A stretch of 47,796 bases of DNA from contig QYQJ01000081.1 in NCBI GenBank assembly GCA_007280875.1, positions 1-47,796 on the forward strand. The letters are read 5' to 3'. The translations under genes and the position numbers were made by a program. The stretch is from Bacteroidota bacterium. GTDB lineage: Bacteria; Bacteroidota; Bacteroidia; Bacteroidales; FEN-979. Of the stretch, positions 34,505 through 42,979 are shown one piece after another. Below the pieces are notes generated by a model, which was not told the DNA's origin, searched no databases, and saw only the letters and a list, made by a program, of their open reading frames with translations. The stretch's first letter is position 1. Each line of letters opens with the position of its first letter.

Positions 34505-36025
34505 ATGGCAAGCAACGAGGAACTTTTCCGGAAGATCATTGCCCATGCCAAGGAGTATGGCTATATCTTTCCTTCCAGTGAAATTTATGACGGCCTGAGT
34601 GCGGTTTACGATTACGGCCCCTTCGGTGTAGAGCTGAAGAACAACATTAAAGAATACTGGTGGAAGTCGATGGTTCAGTATCATGAGAACATCGTTGGCC
34701 TCGATACCGCTATCTTCATGCACCCGACTGTCTGGAAAGCCTCCGGGCATGTAGATGCCTTTAATGATCCGATGATCGACAACAAGGATTCCAAGAAACG
34801 CTACCGGGCCGATGTGCTGGTAGAAGATCATATCCTTAAGATCGAGGAGAAGATAGAAAAAGAGGTAGAGAAGGCCTCCAAACGGTTTGGAGACTCCTTT
34901 GATGAAAAGATGTTCAGGGAGACAAATCCCCGGGTGCAGGAGAACGTGAGGAAGATGGATGAGATCAAGCAGCGGTTTTACCCGGCATTGGAATGCAATG
35001 ATCTGGTTGATGTCAAACGTCTGATTGAAGAACTGGGGATCGTTTGCCCGGTATCCGGAAGCCGCAACTGGACCGATGTACGCCAGTTCAGCCTGATGTT
35101 CTCCACCCAGATGGGGTCAGTAAATGAAGATGCCAGCGCCATTTTTCTCCGTCCGGAGACTGCTCAGGGCATTTTCGTGAATTTTCTGAATGTCCAGAAA
35201 TCGGCCCGGATGAAGATCCCCTTTGGCATTGCCCAGATCGGGAAAGCCTTTCGCAATGAGATCGTGGCCCGTCAGTTCCTCTTCCGTATGAGGGAGTTCG
35301 AACAAATGGAAATGCAGTATTTTGTCCGTCCGGGCGAAGAGATGAAATGGTATCAGTACTGGAAGGATGCCCGGATGAAATGGCATCTCTCCCTTGGGAT
35401 ACCGGCTGAAAAGTACCGGTTTCATGACCATGAAAAGCTGGCCCACTACGCCAATGCCGCTGCCGATATTGAATTTGAATTTCCGATCGGGTTCAAGGAG
35501 CTGGAGGGGATCCATAGCCGCACCGATTTTGATCTGGGGGCTCATCAGGAGTATTCAGGCAAAAAGATGCAGTATTTTGATCAGGAATTGAATGAAAGCT
35601 ACATTCCATACGTAGTGGAAACTTCCATCGGTCTCGACCGAACCTTTTTAGCCGTTCTGAGCCAGGCTTACCGGGAGGAGAAGCTGGAAAATGGTTCCGG
35701 GCGCGTGATACTGAGTCTACCGCCCCGCCTGGCGCCGATCAAAGCGGCGATCCTCCCCCTGGTGAAGAAAGACGGGTTACCTGAAAAAGCCCGGGAGGTG
35801 ATGGATGCACTGAAATACGACTACCGCTGCTTCTATGAAGAGAAAGACACCATTGGCCGCCGCTACCGCCGGATGGATGCGTTGGGAACCCCATTCTGCC
35901 TTACCATCGACCACCAGACCCTGCAGGACGACACTGTGACTATCCGGGATCGGGATACGATGCTGCAGGAGCGGATTTCAGTCGAAGAGATTGAAGAGGC
36001 GCTGAAAGAGAAATTAGCGAGGTAG
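34505..36025 (+). CDS. glyS: Glycyl-tRNA synthetase, single-chain type
   Basis: A 506-residue class II synthetase of the homodimeric (archaeal/eukaryotic-like) type used by many Bacteroidota. It charges tRNA-Gly. Motifs: YGYIFPSSEIYDGL and YDYGPFGVELKNNIK near the start, motif 2 KAFRNEIVARQFLFRMREFE, and motif 3 ETSIGLDRTFLAVL. The C-terminal anticodon-binding domain has RLAPIKAAILPLV and DALGTPFCLTID. All are intact and the length is standard. Confidence 0.95.
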   Translation: MASNEELFRKIIAHAKEYGYIFPSSEIYDGLSAVYDYGPFGVELKNNIKEYWWKSMVQYHENIVGLDTAIFMHPTVWKASGHVDAFNDPMIDNKDSKKRYRADVLVEDHILKIEEKIEKEVEKASKRFGDSFDEKMFRETNPRVQENVRKMDEIKQRFYPALECNDLVDVKRLIEELGIVCPVSGSRNWTDVRQFSLMFSTQMGSVNEDASAIFLRPETAQGIFVNFLNVQKSARMKIPFGIAQIGKAFRNEIVARQFLFRMREFEQMEMQYFVRPGEEMKWYQYWKDARMKWHLSLGIPAEKYRFHDHEKLAHYANAAADIEFEFPIGFKELEGIHSRTDFDLGAHQEYSGKKMQYFDQELNESYIPYVVETSIGLDRTFLAVLSQAYREEKLENGSGRVILSLPPRLAPIKAAILPLVKKDGLPEKAREVMDALKYDYRCFYEEKDTIGRRYRRMDALGTPFCLTIDHQTLQDDTVTIRDRDTMLQERISVEEIEEALKEKLAR

Positions 36026-36055
36026 CGAGAAGCGAAATGGTGAGTTTGTGAGTTT

Positions 36056-36805
36056 GTGAAGATAGTATTCCATTGGTTTTTCAGAGCCGGCAAGGTAGCC
36101 CTCCTTTTTCTTGGATCCGTTGCATTGCTGGGAATTATCCTGGCGTTTACCTCGGCGCCGTTCTGGATATGGTACGGACTGGGAACCGCGAACGCAGACA
36201 TCACCCGGACTCCGGATTATATCGTTGTTCTGGGTGGTAGCGGGATCCCCAGTGAAAGTGGACTGATGCGCACCTTTTATGCCGGAATTGCTGCCACGCA
36301 TTTTCCTGATGCCCTGTTGATCGTAGCCCTTCCCGGCGATACTGCCGACAGTTTGAGCTCCATCAGTAAAATGCGGGACGAACTGTTCCTCCGGGGCATC
36401 CCACCGGAACGGATCCTGCTGGAAGACTCAGGGACCAACACACGGGCGCAGGCCATGCTGATCAGGGAACTGGTTCACAATTACGAATTAAGAATGACGA
36501 ATGACGAATTCAACGGCGATTCCCTGACCCTGTTACTGATCACTTCCCCCGAGCACCTCTACCGTGCTGTGCTGGTATTCAGGAAAGCCGGTTTTAAAAA
36601 TGTGGACGGATTGCCTGCCTTTGAATCAGACATTGAATCCGATATTTCCTTTGCTGCTAAGCGGTTGGGTGGCCGCCGCTGGGTACCTGACGTGGGCGAC
36701 AGCATAACCCTTCGCTACCAGTTCTGGACGCAACTGCAGTATGAGATCCTGATCCTGCGTGAATATTTGGCAATAACCTATTATTGGCTGATGGGGTGGA
36801 TCTAA
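36056..36805 (+). CDS. YdcF-like (DUF218) membrane-anchored protein
   Basis: A 249-residue protein with an N-terminal membrane helix (about 10-35) and a DUF218 domain facing the periplasm. Family features: PDYIVVLGGSGIPSESGLMR, EDSGTNTRAQAMLIREL, LLLITSPEHLYRAVLVFRKAGF. Relatives such as SanA/YdcF act in envelope functions, with no firm reaction known. Residues about 142-152 (YELRMTNDEFN) are encoded by the dispersed AATTACGAATTA/ATGACGAAT repeat and look inserted between ELVHN and GDSLTLLLITSP. The start is GTG within a GTGAGTTT repeat. It overlaps pth tail-to-tail by four bases. Confidence 0.8.
   Translation: MKIVFHWFFRAGKVALLFLGSVALLGIILAFTSAPFWIWYGLGTANADITRTPDYIVVLGGSGIPSESGLMRTFYAGIAATHFPDALLIVALPGDTADSLSSISKMRDELFLRGIPPERILLEDSGTNTRAQAMLIRELVHNYELRMTNDEFNGDSLTLLLITSPEHLYRAVLVFRKAGFKNVDGLPAFESDIESDISFAAKRLGGRRWVPDVGDSITLRYQFWTQLQYEILILREYLAITYYWLMGWI
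36478..36511 (+). repeat. AATTACGAATTAAGAATGACGAAT repeat inside the YdcF-like gene
   Basis: Octamer-like units AATTACGA, ATTAAGA, ATGACGA, ATGACGA follow in tandem within the coding frame. The same family lies before nuoL and nuoN. Confidence 0.7.
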
Positions 36806-37359
36806 TTATAGAGATTCATTGCCCGGTCCACTCCCTGAAGCACAAAGCATTGAATCATTTCCACGGCAGCGTTGATCCTGGGGATCAGCACCTTCTCCTC
36901 CTCTTTGGTCCAGCGGCCCAGCACGTAATCGACCTGGTAACCTTTCGCGAAATCATTTCCTATTCCCACGCGCAGCCTTGGAAAATCCATGGTTCCAAGG
37001 GTTTCAATCAGGCTGATCAGTCCGTTGTGGCCGCCGTCGCTCCCCTTTTTCCGAAGGCGTAAGGTGCCCAGGGGTAAGGCAAGGTCATCAACAATCACCA
37101 GGAGGTTCTCCGGGGCAACCTTCTCTTTGTTCATCCAGTACCTGACCGCTTTCCCGCTCAGGTTCATGAAGGTAGTAGGCTTGATCGCAAGGATGGAACG
37201 GCCTTTCAGGTTTCCTTTTGCAACGGATGCCAACCTGCCTGCAGAAAAAGTGGTTCTCAGGGATAATGCCAGCGCATCCGCCACAATAAAACCGATGTTG
37301 TGGCGGGTGTCGGCGTACTCATCGCCGATGTTGCCCAGACCGACGATTAAAAAGTGCAT
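36802..37359 (-). CDS. pth: Peptidyl-tRNA hydrolase
   Basis: A 185-residue enzyme that rescues tRNA from peptidyl-tRNA dropped by ribosomes. Active-site features are visible: GLGNIGDEYADTRHNIGF with Asn10 and the catalytic His20, KPTTFMNLSGKAV, LPLGTLRLRKKGSDGGHNGL and RVGIGND. Full length. It begins two bases after the rplY stop, and the rplY-pth pairing is common in bacteria. Confidence 0.94.
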   Translation of the reverse strand: MHFLIVGLGNIGDEYADTRHNIGFIVADALALSLRTTFSAGRLASVAKGNLKGRSILAIKPTTFMNLSGKAVRYWMNKEKVAPENLLVIVDDLALPLGTLRLRKKGSDGGHNGLISLIETLGTMDFPRLRVGIGNDFAKGYQVDYVLGRWTKEEEKVLIPRINAAVEMIQCFVLQGVDRAMNLYN

Positions 37360-37361
37360 GA

Positions 37362-37985
37362 TTATTCTTCAGCGGGCTTGCCGGTCTCTCCTTCTGCACC
37401 TTCAGCCGCCTCTTCAGCACCCTCCTCAACATCCTCAACCACTGCTCTGGCAGAACGGACACCGACGACAACATTCCGGGGTGCATCAAGAAATTCAATG
37501 TGGTCGCGAACCAGATTAGAGATCGTAATGGAATCGCCGATATCGAGGTCGGAGATATTGATCTCAATGAAATCGGGGAGATTTTCCAGCAGTGCTTTGA
37601 TCTTCAGTTTTCTGGCTTTCTTGATCAGACGACCGCCGCGAAGAACTCCCTTGGGAGTTCCCGTCAGCTTCACCGGTACAGCGATGATGATCGGTTTGCT
37701 GTCGAATACCTCCAGGAAATCCACATGAAGAATCCGGTCGGTAACCGGATGATACTGCACATCCTGAACCATAGCATGGTGTTCGTTCCCACCGATATTC
37801 AGCCTGATGATGTACACCTCAGGGGTGAAGATAACTTTTGCAAAGAGCTTTTCATCAGTCAGGAAATGGACCTGCTCTTTGCCGCCATACATGACACAGG
37901 GCACTTTCCCCTCCCTGCGTATCTTTCTGGCATCTTTTTTCCCTACGTTCTCTCTGGGAGAACCGCTCAATGATACCTGTTTCAT
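37362..37985 (-). CDS. rplY: 50S ribosomal protein L25 (CTC form)
   Basis: A 207-residue L25/Ctc protein that binds 5S rRNA. The N-terminal L25 domain (SGSPRENVGKKDARKIRREG, VPCVMYGG, QDVQYHPVTDRILHVDF) is followed by the TL5-type beta domain. An acidic Glu/Ala-rich tail follows, as is normal in Bacteroidota. It is the first gene of the rplY-pth unit. A -7 element lies 111 bp upstream, leaving a long leader built from dispersed repeats. Confidence 0.94.
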   Translation of the reverse strand: MKQVSLSGSPRENVGKKDARKIRREGKVPCVMYGGKEQVHFLTDEKLFAKVIFTPEVYIIRLNIGGNEHHAMVQDVQYHPVTDRILHVDFLEVFDSKPIIIAVPVKLTGTPKGVLRGGRLIKKARKLKIKALLENLPDFIEINISDLDIGDSITISNLVRDHIEFLDAPRNVVVGVRSARAVVEDVEEGAEEAAEGAEGETGKPAEE

Positions 37986-38029
37986 AATAGGTTTGTGTTT
38001 TGGTTTAACCGAATGCGATCCCGGATACC

Positions 38030-38078
38030 GGATGCCGGATATCTCATGGCTGGTGGCTCATGCCTTGTGCCTTATCCT
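38030..38078. repeat. Short repeats in the rplY leader
   Basis: CCGGATACCGGATGCCGGAT is followed by TGGCTGGTGGCTCATGCC and TTGTGCCTTATCC. The latter reads as the complement of parts of the repeat block before glyS. They occupy most of the presumed 5' leader of rplY. Confidence 0.55.
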
Positions 38079-38096
38079 GACCACTGAATCGGGTCG

Positions 38097-38104
38097 CAAA
38101 GGTA
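38097..38104 (-). promoter_or_regulatory. -7 promoter element for rplY-pth
   Basis: The minus strand reads TACCTTTG, an exact match to TAnnTTTG, 111 bp before the rplY start. No -33 element at standard spacing. Confidence 0.4.
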
Positions 38105-38116
38105 GGAATAATTTTC

Positions 38117-39049
38117 TTAGAATTTAAACAGGGAGGAAATCGATTCCTTCCTTTTAAGGCGGTTGATCACTTCGCCAAAGAGGTCAGCCGTAGTGATAAC
38201 CTTCACTTTGGGGCTCTCCTGGTGGGTTGGGATGGTATCGGTTACTACCAGCTCCTCAAGGGCAGATTTCTCAATGTATTCATAGGCATTCCCCGACAGG
38301 AGGGGATGGACGATCAGCGCACGTATCGTAGCAGCGCCATTCTCTTTCAGCACTTCGGCCGCCCGGCACAGGGTCCCTCCTGTATCCACGATATCGTCGA
38401 GCAGGATTACGTTTTTTCCCTTCACGTCTCCGACCAGGGCCATCCGCTCGATTTCATTGGGCCTGGAGCGGTGCTTGTAACAGATAACAAAATTGGTATG
38501 AAAAAACTTGGCATAGGATCCGGCTCTCCGGGTTCCACCGGTGTCGGGAGAGGCGAAGGTAAGATTTTCGAGGTGCAGGGTTTTCAGGTAGGGAATGAAA
38601 ACAGATGATGCATAAAGGTGGTCTACAGGTACGTCAAAGAAGCCCTGGATCTGGTCAGCATGCAAATCCATGGTGATGATACGGGTTACACCTGCCGCCA
38701 TCAGCAAGTTGGCTATCAGTTTGGAAGCGATGGAGACACGGGGCTTGTCTTTCCGGTCCTGGCGCGCGAACCCGAAATAGGGAATCACCGCCACAATAGT
38801 ACGGGCAGAGGCGCGGCGGGCAGCATCGATCATCATCAGGAGTTCCATCAGGTTGTCTGATGGAGCAAACGTGGATTGAACCAGGAACACATCAGTTCCA
38901 CGGATGTTTTCATCGAAAGATGGCTGGAATTCCCCGTCAGCAAAATTGACTACAGACATTTTTCCCAGCTCGGTCCCGTATGCCTGGGCTATTTTTTCAC
39001 CCAGATACCGGGATGTTCTTCCTGCAAAGATTTTGACTTTAACTGACAT
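38117..39049 (-). CDS. prs: Ribose-phosphate pyrophosphokinase
   Basis: A 310-residue class I PRPP synthetase, making PRPP for nucleotide, His and Trp synthesis. Conserved regions: NFADGEFQPSFDENIRGTDVF, PYFGFARQDRKD, the metal-binding DLHADQIQGFF, and the PRPP loop VILLDDIVDTGGTL. Full length with all signatures. Preceded by a good two-element promoter on the same strand. Confidence 0.96.
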   Translation of the reverse strand: MSVKVKIFAGRTSRYLGEKIAQAYGTELGKMSVVNFADGEFQPSFDENIRGTDVFLVQSTFAPSDNLMELLMMIDAARRASARTIVAVIPYFGFARQDRKDKPRVSIASKLIANLLMAAGVTRIITMDLHADQIQGFFDVPVDHLYASSVFIPYLKTLHLENLTFASPDTGGTRRAGSYAKFFHTNFVICYKHRSRPNEIERMALVGDVKGKNVILLDDIVDTGGTLCRAAEVLKENGAATIRALIVHPLLSGNAYEYIEKSALEELVVTDTIPTHQESPKVKVITTADLFGEVINRLKRKESISSLFKF

Positions 39050-39074
39050 GCATGAAAACCGTTTGAATGAAATT

Positions 39075-39106
39075 CAAAAATACGGGATTTGGGGACAGGA
39101 TGCAAG
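39075..39106 (-). promoter_or_regulatory. Promoter of prs
   Basis: On the minus strand CTTG is followed after 20 bp by TATTTTTG, an exact -7 match with a three-of-four -33 match (TTTG). The -7 element lies 25 bp before the prs start codon. Confidence 0.55.
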
Positions 39107-39147
39107 GTTTTTTTGTGAACACCCGGTTCAGAAGCAATGTTTTTGCA

Positions 39148-40008
39148 TTACAGATAGGTTTGCAAAACGGTCGACCGGGAAGCATGTTTCAGCTTTCTGA
39201 TAGCCTTTTCTTTGATCTGGCGAACTCGTTCGCGGGTCAGGTCAAACCGTTCGGCAATTTCTTCAGCGGTTAGCAAAGGGGTTCCGTCCAACCCGTAAGA
39301 GGAACGGATGATTTCGGCTTCCCGGAGGGTGAGAGAGGAAACCGCCCGCTCAATCTCAATCCTCAGCGATTCAACCAACAATCCACGGTCTGGTCGGGAG
39401 TTTTCATCACCCTGGATGGTGTCGCACATCGTGATCGTTTCATTCTGAATCAGCGGAGCATCGATGGAGACATGGCGTCCGGAATTTTTCATGCATTCCC
39501 GCACTTCATTTTCAGAGAGATCCAGTATCCCGGCCATTTCCGACACCTCGGAATCCCGCTCCCACTGTTGTTCAAAGCGAACGTTTGCATGATGGATCTT
39601 GCTGATGGATCCGATTTTATTCAACGGGAGTCTGACAATGCGCGACTGTTCCGCCAGCGCTTGCAAGATGGCTTGCCGGATCCACCAAACAGCGTAAGAG
39701 ATGAATTTAAATCCCCGTGTTTCATCAAACCGCTTGGCAGCCTTCATCAGGCCAAGGTTTCCCTCGTTGATCAGATCAGAAAGGCTTAAACCCCGGTTCT
39801 GGTATTGTTTGGAGACAGAGACCACAAACCGCAGGTTTGCCCTTGTCAGTTTTTGCAGAGCCTCCGGGTCACCCTGTCGGATCTGCTGTGCCAGGAGTAC
39901 CTCTTCTTCCACCGAGATCATGTCAACTTTCCCGATCTCCTGCAAATATTTATCCATCGAAGCAGTTTCCCGGTTGGTAAGTTGCTTTGTGATGACTAAT
40001 TGCCTCAT
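39148..40008 (-). CDS. rpoD: Primary sigma factor RpoD, short Bacteroidota type
   Basis: A 286-residue sigma-70 factor lacking the long region 1.1 and the non-conserved region, as is standard for the primary sigma factor of Bacteroidota. In order: region 1.2 (DKYLQEIGKVDMIS), region 2 (LRFVVSVSKQYQNRGLSLSD and RFDETRGFKFISYAVWWIRQ), region 3, then region 4 with the HTH (LTAEEIAERFDLTRERVRQI). It should read the TAnnTTTG promoters seen throughout the window. The start is preceded by AAGGAG, an unusually strong ribosome binding site for this phylum. Confidence 0.95.
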   Translation of the reverse strand: MRQLVITKQLTNRETASMDKYLQEIGKVDMISVEEEVLLAQQIRQGDPEALQKLTRANLRFVVSVSKQYQNRGLSLSDLINEGNLGLMKAAKRFDETRGFKFISYAVWWIRQAILQALAEQSRIVRLPLNKIGSISKIHHANVRFEQQWERDSEVSEMAGILDLSENEVRECMKNSGRHVSIDAPLIQNETITMCDTIQGDENSRPDRGLLVESLRIEIERAVSSLTLREAEIIRSSYGLDGTPLLTAEEIAERFDLTRERVRQIKEKAIRKLKHASRSTVLQTYL

Positions 40009-40036
40009 TAGAACTCCTTTTTTAGGGCATCTTTTT

Positions 40037-40055
40037 GCCCGGTTTCATTCCGGGC
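40037..40055 (-). promoter_or_regulatory. Hairpin in the rpoD leader
   Basis: GCCCGG and its complement CCGGGC flank a 7-base loop, 28 bp before the rpoD start. It lies between the -7 element at 40137-40144 and the AAGGAG site. It could affect translation or mRNA stability; no known family is recognised. Confidence 0.45.
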
Positions 40056-40136
40056 CATCATGGGGAGTACAATACGCTCAATGCCTGCCTGAAGGAGAAA
40101 GGGATTGAATCATACCCAGGGGGTGTCAGAATTCTT

Positions 40137-40144
40137 CAAAGGTA
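40137..40144 (-). promoter_or_regulatory. -7 promoter element for rpoD
   Basis: The minus strand reads TACCTTTG, 128 bp before the rpoD start. The leader in between contains a hairpin. No matching -33 element. Confidence 0.4.
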
Positions 40145-40279
40145 GTGATAATCCCAATACCAGGAGCCTATTAATTCTATATCGATTCAAAGAGCCGTGA
40201 ATACCTGCTAATTACCAGTTTCTTGCCAACCGGACTTTCGTGACCGGCAATGATCATTCAGGGTGAGGGGAGATGGTAT

Positions 40280-40310
40280 TTTGGAAATGTGGATGAAATG
40301 CATAATTTTG
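40280..40310 (+). promoter_or_regulatory. Full Bacteroidota promoter of tRNA-Leu
   Basis: TTTG at 40280-40283, a 19-bp spacer, then TAATTTTG at 40303-40310. Both elements match the consensus exactly, and the tRNA begins 10 bp later, as expected for a start of transcription a few bases upstream of the mature end. Confidence 0.8.
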
Positions 40311-40320
40311 CAGGCCATTT

Positions 40321-40404
40321 GCCCTGATGGCGGAACTGGTAGACGCGCTGGTCTCAAAAACCAGTGGGGTAATTCCCGTGCCGGTTCGATTCCGGCTCAG
40401 GGTA
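40321..40404 (+). tRNA. tRNA-Leu (anticodon CAA)
   Basis: The acceptor arms GCCCTGA and TCAGGGT pair (G-U at the end), followed by discriminator A. The anticodon stem CTGGT/ACCAG encloses the loop CTCAAAA, giving anticodon CAA for UUG codons. A long variable arm (TGGGGTAATTCCCGT) fits a class II tRNA, and the T arm is GCCGG-TTCGATT-CCGGC. The CCA end is not encoded. It marks the left border of a lower-GC accessory island, a typical integration site. Confidence 0.95.
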
Positions 40405-40421
40405 CAAAGACAAGCTGCAAG

Positions 40422-40458
40422 ACGACCGAAAACACTGATGTTCTCGGTCGTTTGTTTT
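40422..40458 (+). terminator. Intrinsic terminator after tRNA-Leu
   Basis: ACGACCGA pairs with TCGGTCGT, with an inner AACA/TGTT pairing around a CTGA loop, followed by TTGTTTTT. It lies 18 bp after the tRNA. Confidence 0.75.
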
Positions 40459-40495
40459 TCAGACCGTTGCTTATTGGAGAACAGGAATGGACTGT

Positions 40496-42472
40496 TTATA
40501 TAATGTTAAAACCCATCTCTTTGAGGTATTCAAATGTCGAATTATAAAAAGATGGATTCCGTGTTGGATCCTCGGGATCTCCCTCTGGTACCACAATCAC
40601 CATCCCTTGTCGTGCACGTGTTAGCAAGACTCGATATGCGTTTTTTAAATATTGTTTACGTGTCGCTTTTTTAATATGGGTCCATTTATCTCCAATAAAT
40701 GACCAATGCTCCCAACCATTTCTCGAGTATCTGAAATCGGCGTCCCAAACAACACATACCCAGTCAAGTTCTAATCCTTGAATATGAAATTCTGTTGCAA
40801 CATCTTCTAAATAATACGAAGAACGAACATCCTGCTTTTCATCAAGGAACCAATGAATAGGATCCATTGGAGATTTTATATCTATCGCATAAGGCTTAAG
40901 CCTTATTGCCTGAGAAGAGACAACGATTCCATATCTTTCAGTGCCTCTCGCTTGCTTCTTTAACCATTTTTTGCCGGAAATTAGATTGCGTGTAACAACG
41001 ATTGGGTAATTTGGACTTAATTGTTTACGAAGTAAAACGGATTCTTCAAAATTGACATCTAGAATAGTCTTTACCAATAATGAAACATTTTCAGCCCTAA
41101 ATGAACGCATTGAAATAGCCAAATGTAATTCCTCCTTATAAACCACATTCAATCGGTTATTTAACGATTTTAATATTTCACTAGCATTATATTCACTATC
41201 ATTCATCCTTTCGGAGATGTAAACATGCCAGTCTGGGTATGATCGTTCAAGTGCTTCAATCCATTCGCTAATTCCAGCTTCACCTGTATTGATTTCCTGG
41301 CCTCCACCAACCAGACATATGATTACAGCCCAATCACTATGTCTATCTAAGCAAGAAATAAGGAAGTCTGGTTCCGATTTATTGAACCCTGCTATTCCTT
41401 TTTTTACTCGCATGAATTTTGATGTTTGTTTGATATTCCATGCGCGTTGGGCCTCATCGAATAAAGTGACATGTTCAATAGGAGGTTTAAAAGGATCAAT
41501 AAGACATTCATCTCGGAAATGATGAATGTTCTGGATAAATGCTTTCACTTCACTTCTCGCTTGCCCAATCCTTAATTTTGCAAGACTATCTCTCACACGA
41601 AATACTCTATCTCTTGCCAATGCTTCACGTAAAATGGCAACTAATGGGCCATTTCCGGACAGAAAGACGCTATATAAAGCATTTGATTGATCAAAGTGAG
41701 TAGTTGCGATATTGAGGCCAACCAGTGTTTTTCCAGCCCCAGGTACTCCAGTTACAAAACAAATTGATTTTTGAGAATTTTCTTTTGAAAACCGAATGAT
41801 TTGAGTAACTGCGTCAGACGTCTTGGTAAGGTTAATGGCGCTTGCATCATTTCTTGAAATTTCGGTTACGGAGTGGCCATTATATAAAGCCATGGCCGCT
41901 TCAATAATGGTTGGCGTCGGACAGTATCGACCTTTTTCCCAAGATGAAGAATCAATTGCTACTCCGTCAGAGAATGATAAAACTGCCTTTATAACTTCGG
42001 GGAAGCTTTTCACATTGCTCCTAATTGGCAGAATGGTTTTATCAAACTCCGGAGTAACCGATATCGATAAAAATTCAACAGCTGCCCTTGTTGAAATAAG
42101 AACCGGAGCGATAATTTGATCATGACTTGTTTCATGAAAATTTTTAAGGTCTAGAGCATAATCCCAAACCTGGTCAATCGCATACGAAGGGAATTCAGAC
42201 TCGCCAATTTTAAATTCAAGAACAAAGATGACCGACCCAATGATAAGAAGAACATCAACACGTTTCCCCATACGGGGAATACTATACTCGAAATAAATAA
42301 CACCTTGAAATGGTCGAAGTGTTTCTTTAAGTATTTTGATCTCCTCTATCCATGCGTCACGTTGAGTTTGAAGAAGTGTAAATTCATTTTGTTTCTCTAT
42401 GTTTCCAAGAATTGCATCTGATGGTGTTTCTAAAAATATATTGATGGGTGCTGAGTAATATGAGCGGAGCAT
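40496..42472 (-). CDS. PD-(D/E)XK nuclease-like plus DUF2075 (Schlafen-type) helicase
   Basis: A 658-residue protein. The N-terminal part has [20 protein letters not shown] at 71-90, where D73 and E86-x-K88 fit the PD-(D/E)XK nuclease pattern. The rest is a DUF2075 superfamily 1-like helicase: Walker A GVPGAGKT at 242-249, Walker [12 protein letters not shown] at 335-345, and the family hallmark [18 protein letters not shown]. The C-terminal helicase lobe ends with [15 protein letters not shown]. Such proteins are frequent in defence islands. The target is unknown. AT-rich codon use differs from the housekeeping genes to its left. A perfect two-element promoter lies just upstream. Confidence 0.82.
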   Translation of the reverse strand: MLRSYYSAPINIFLETPSDAILGNIEKQNEFTLLQTQRDAWIEEIKILKETLRPFQGVIYFEYSIPRMGKRVDVLLIIGSVIFVLEFKIGESEFPSYAIDQVWDYALDLKNFHETSHDQIIAPVLISTRAAVEFLSISVTPEFDKTILPIRSNVKSFPEVIKAVLSFSDGVAIDSSSWEKGRYCPTPTIIEAAMALYNGHSVTEISRNDASAINLTKTSDAVTQIIRFSKENSQKSICFVTGVPGAGKTLVGLNIATTHFDQSNALYSVFLSGNGPLVAILREALARDRVFRVRDSLAKLRIGQARSEVKAFIQNIHHFRDECLIDPFKPPIEHVTLFDEAQRAWNIKQTSKFMRVKKGIAGFNKSEPDFLISCLDRHSDWAVIICLVGGGQEINTGEAGISEWIEALERSYPDWHVYISERMNDSEYNASEILKSLNNRLNVVYKEELHLAISMRSFRAENVSLLVKTILDVNFEESVLLRKQLSPNYPIVVTRNLISGKKWLKKQARGTERYGIVVSSQAIRLKPYAIDIKSPMDPIHWFLDEKQDVRSSYYLEDVATEFHIQGLELDWVCVVWDADFRYSRNGWEHWSFIGDKWTHIKKATRKQYLKNAYRVLLTRARQGMVIVVPEGDPEDPTRNPSFYNSTFEYLKEMGFNII

Positions 42473-42492
42473 TAATCTTTTTTTTGTTAGGT

Positions 42493-42523
42493 CAAAAATA
42501 CCTCGTTTTTACATTCTTTCAAA
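42493..42523 (-). promoter_or_regulatory. Full Bacteroidota promoter of the DUF2075 helicase gene
   Basis: On the minus strand TTTG (42520-42523), a 19-bp spacer and TATTTTTG (42493-42500) match both consensus elements exactly. The start codon is 20 bp downstream. Confidence 0.75.
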
Positions 42524-42529
42524 CCGTTT

Positions 42530-42960
42530 GTGAATTTAAAGATCGCTTCTTTTAATCAAATGTTGGTTCCAAAGGTGCTGATTTCTATCGTTTCTCAACA
42601 AAAAGATTTAATTGCTCTTAGCACAGAGGTAAAGGAAAGAAATATAGATTTTAAAAAGCATTTCAAAATACCTGAACACCTGAGGGATATCTACCAAAGC
42701 CCTATTCAGCACCCACTGAAGAGCTGGTCAGGAATGAAATTGAATCACTCATGGCGGAATTCAAGAAATTTGATCTGTCGGAATACATCGATCTGTATAA
42801 ACAGAAGACCTACGCCTTATTTAAGTACGATTACAGTTTCGACCGGTACGTGAAGCCAGAAGTAAAAAAGTTTTGCAAAGACTGGTGTTTCAAGTTCAAC
42901 TTTGCAAATAATGCCCTGAAGAAGATTTTAGAGCTCAAGGCTGAAAATCCGACTGCGTAA
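42530..42960 (+). pseudogene. Possible broken small gene between the two helicase genes
   Basis: Two overlapping open frames on the plus strand look protein-like but are in different frames. The first (from 42530) contains LIALSTEVKERNIDFKKHFK and IPEHLRDIYQ. The second, open from 42676 with an ATG at 42751, continues YSAPTEELVRNEIESL, then MAEFKKFDLSEYIDLYK and YALFKYDYSFDRYVKPEVKK to 42960. The composition suggests one gene with a frameshift near 42700. I recognise no family. The region faces opposite to both neighbours. It could also be two small real genes or chance frames. Confidence 0.35.
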
Positions 42961-42979
42961 GTAAGCATACTCTACACTT

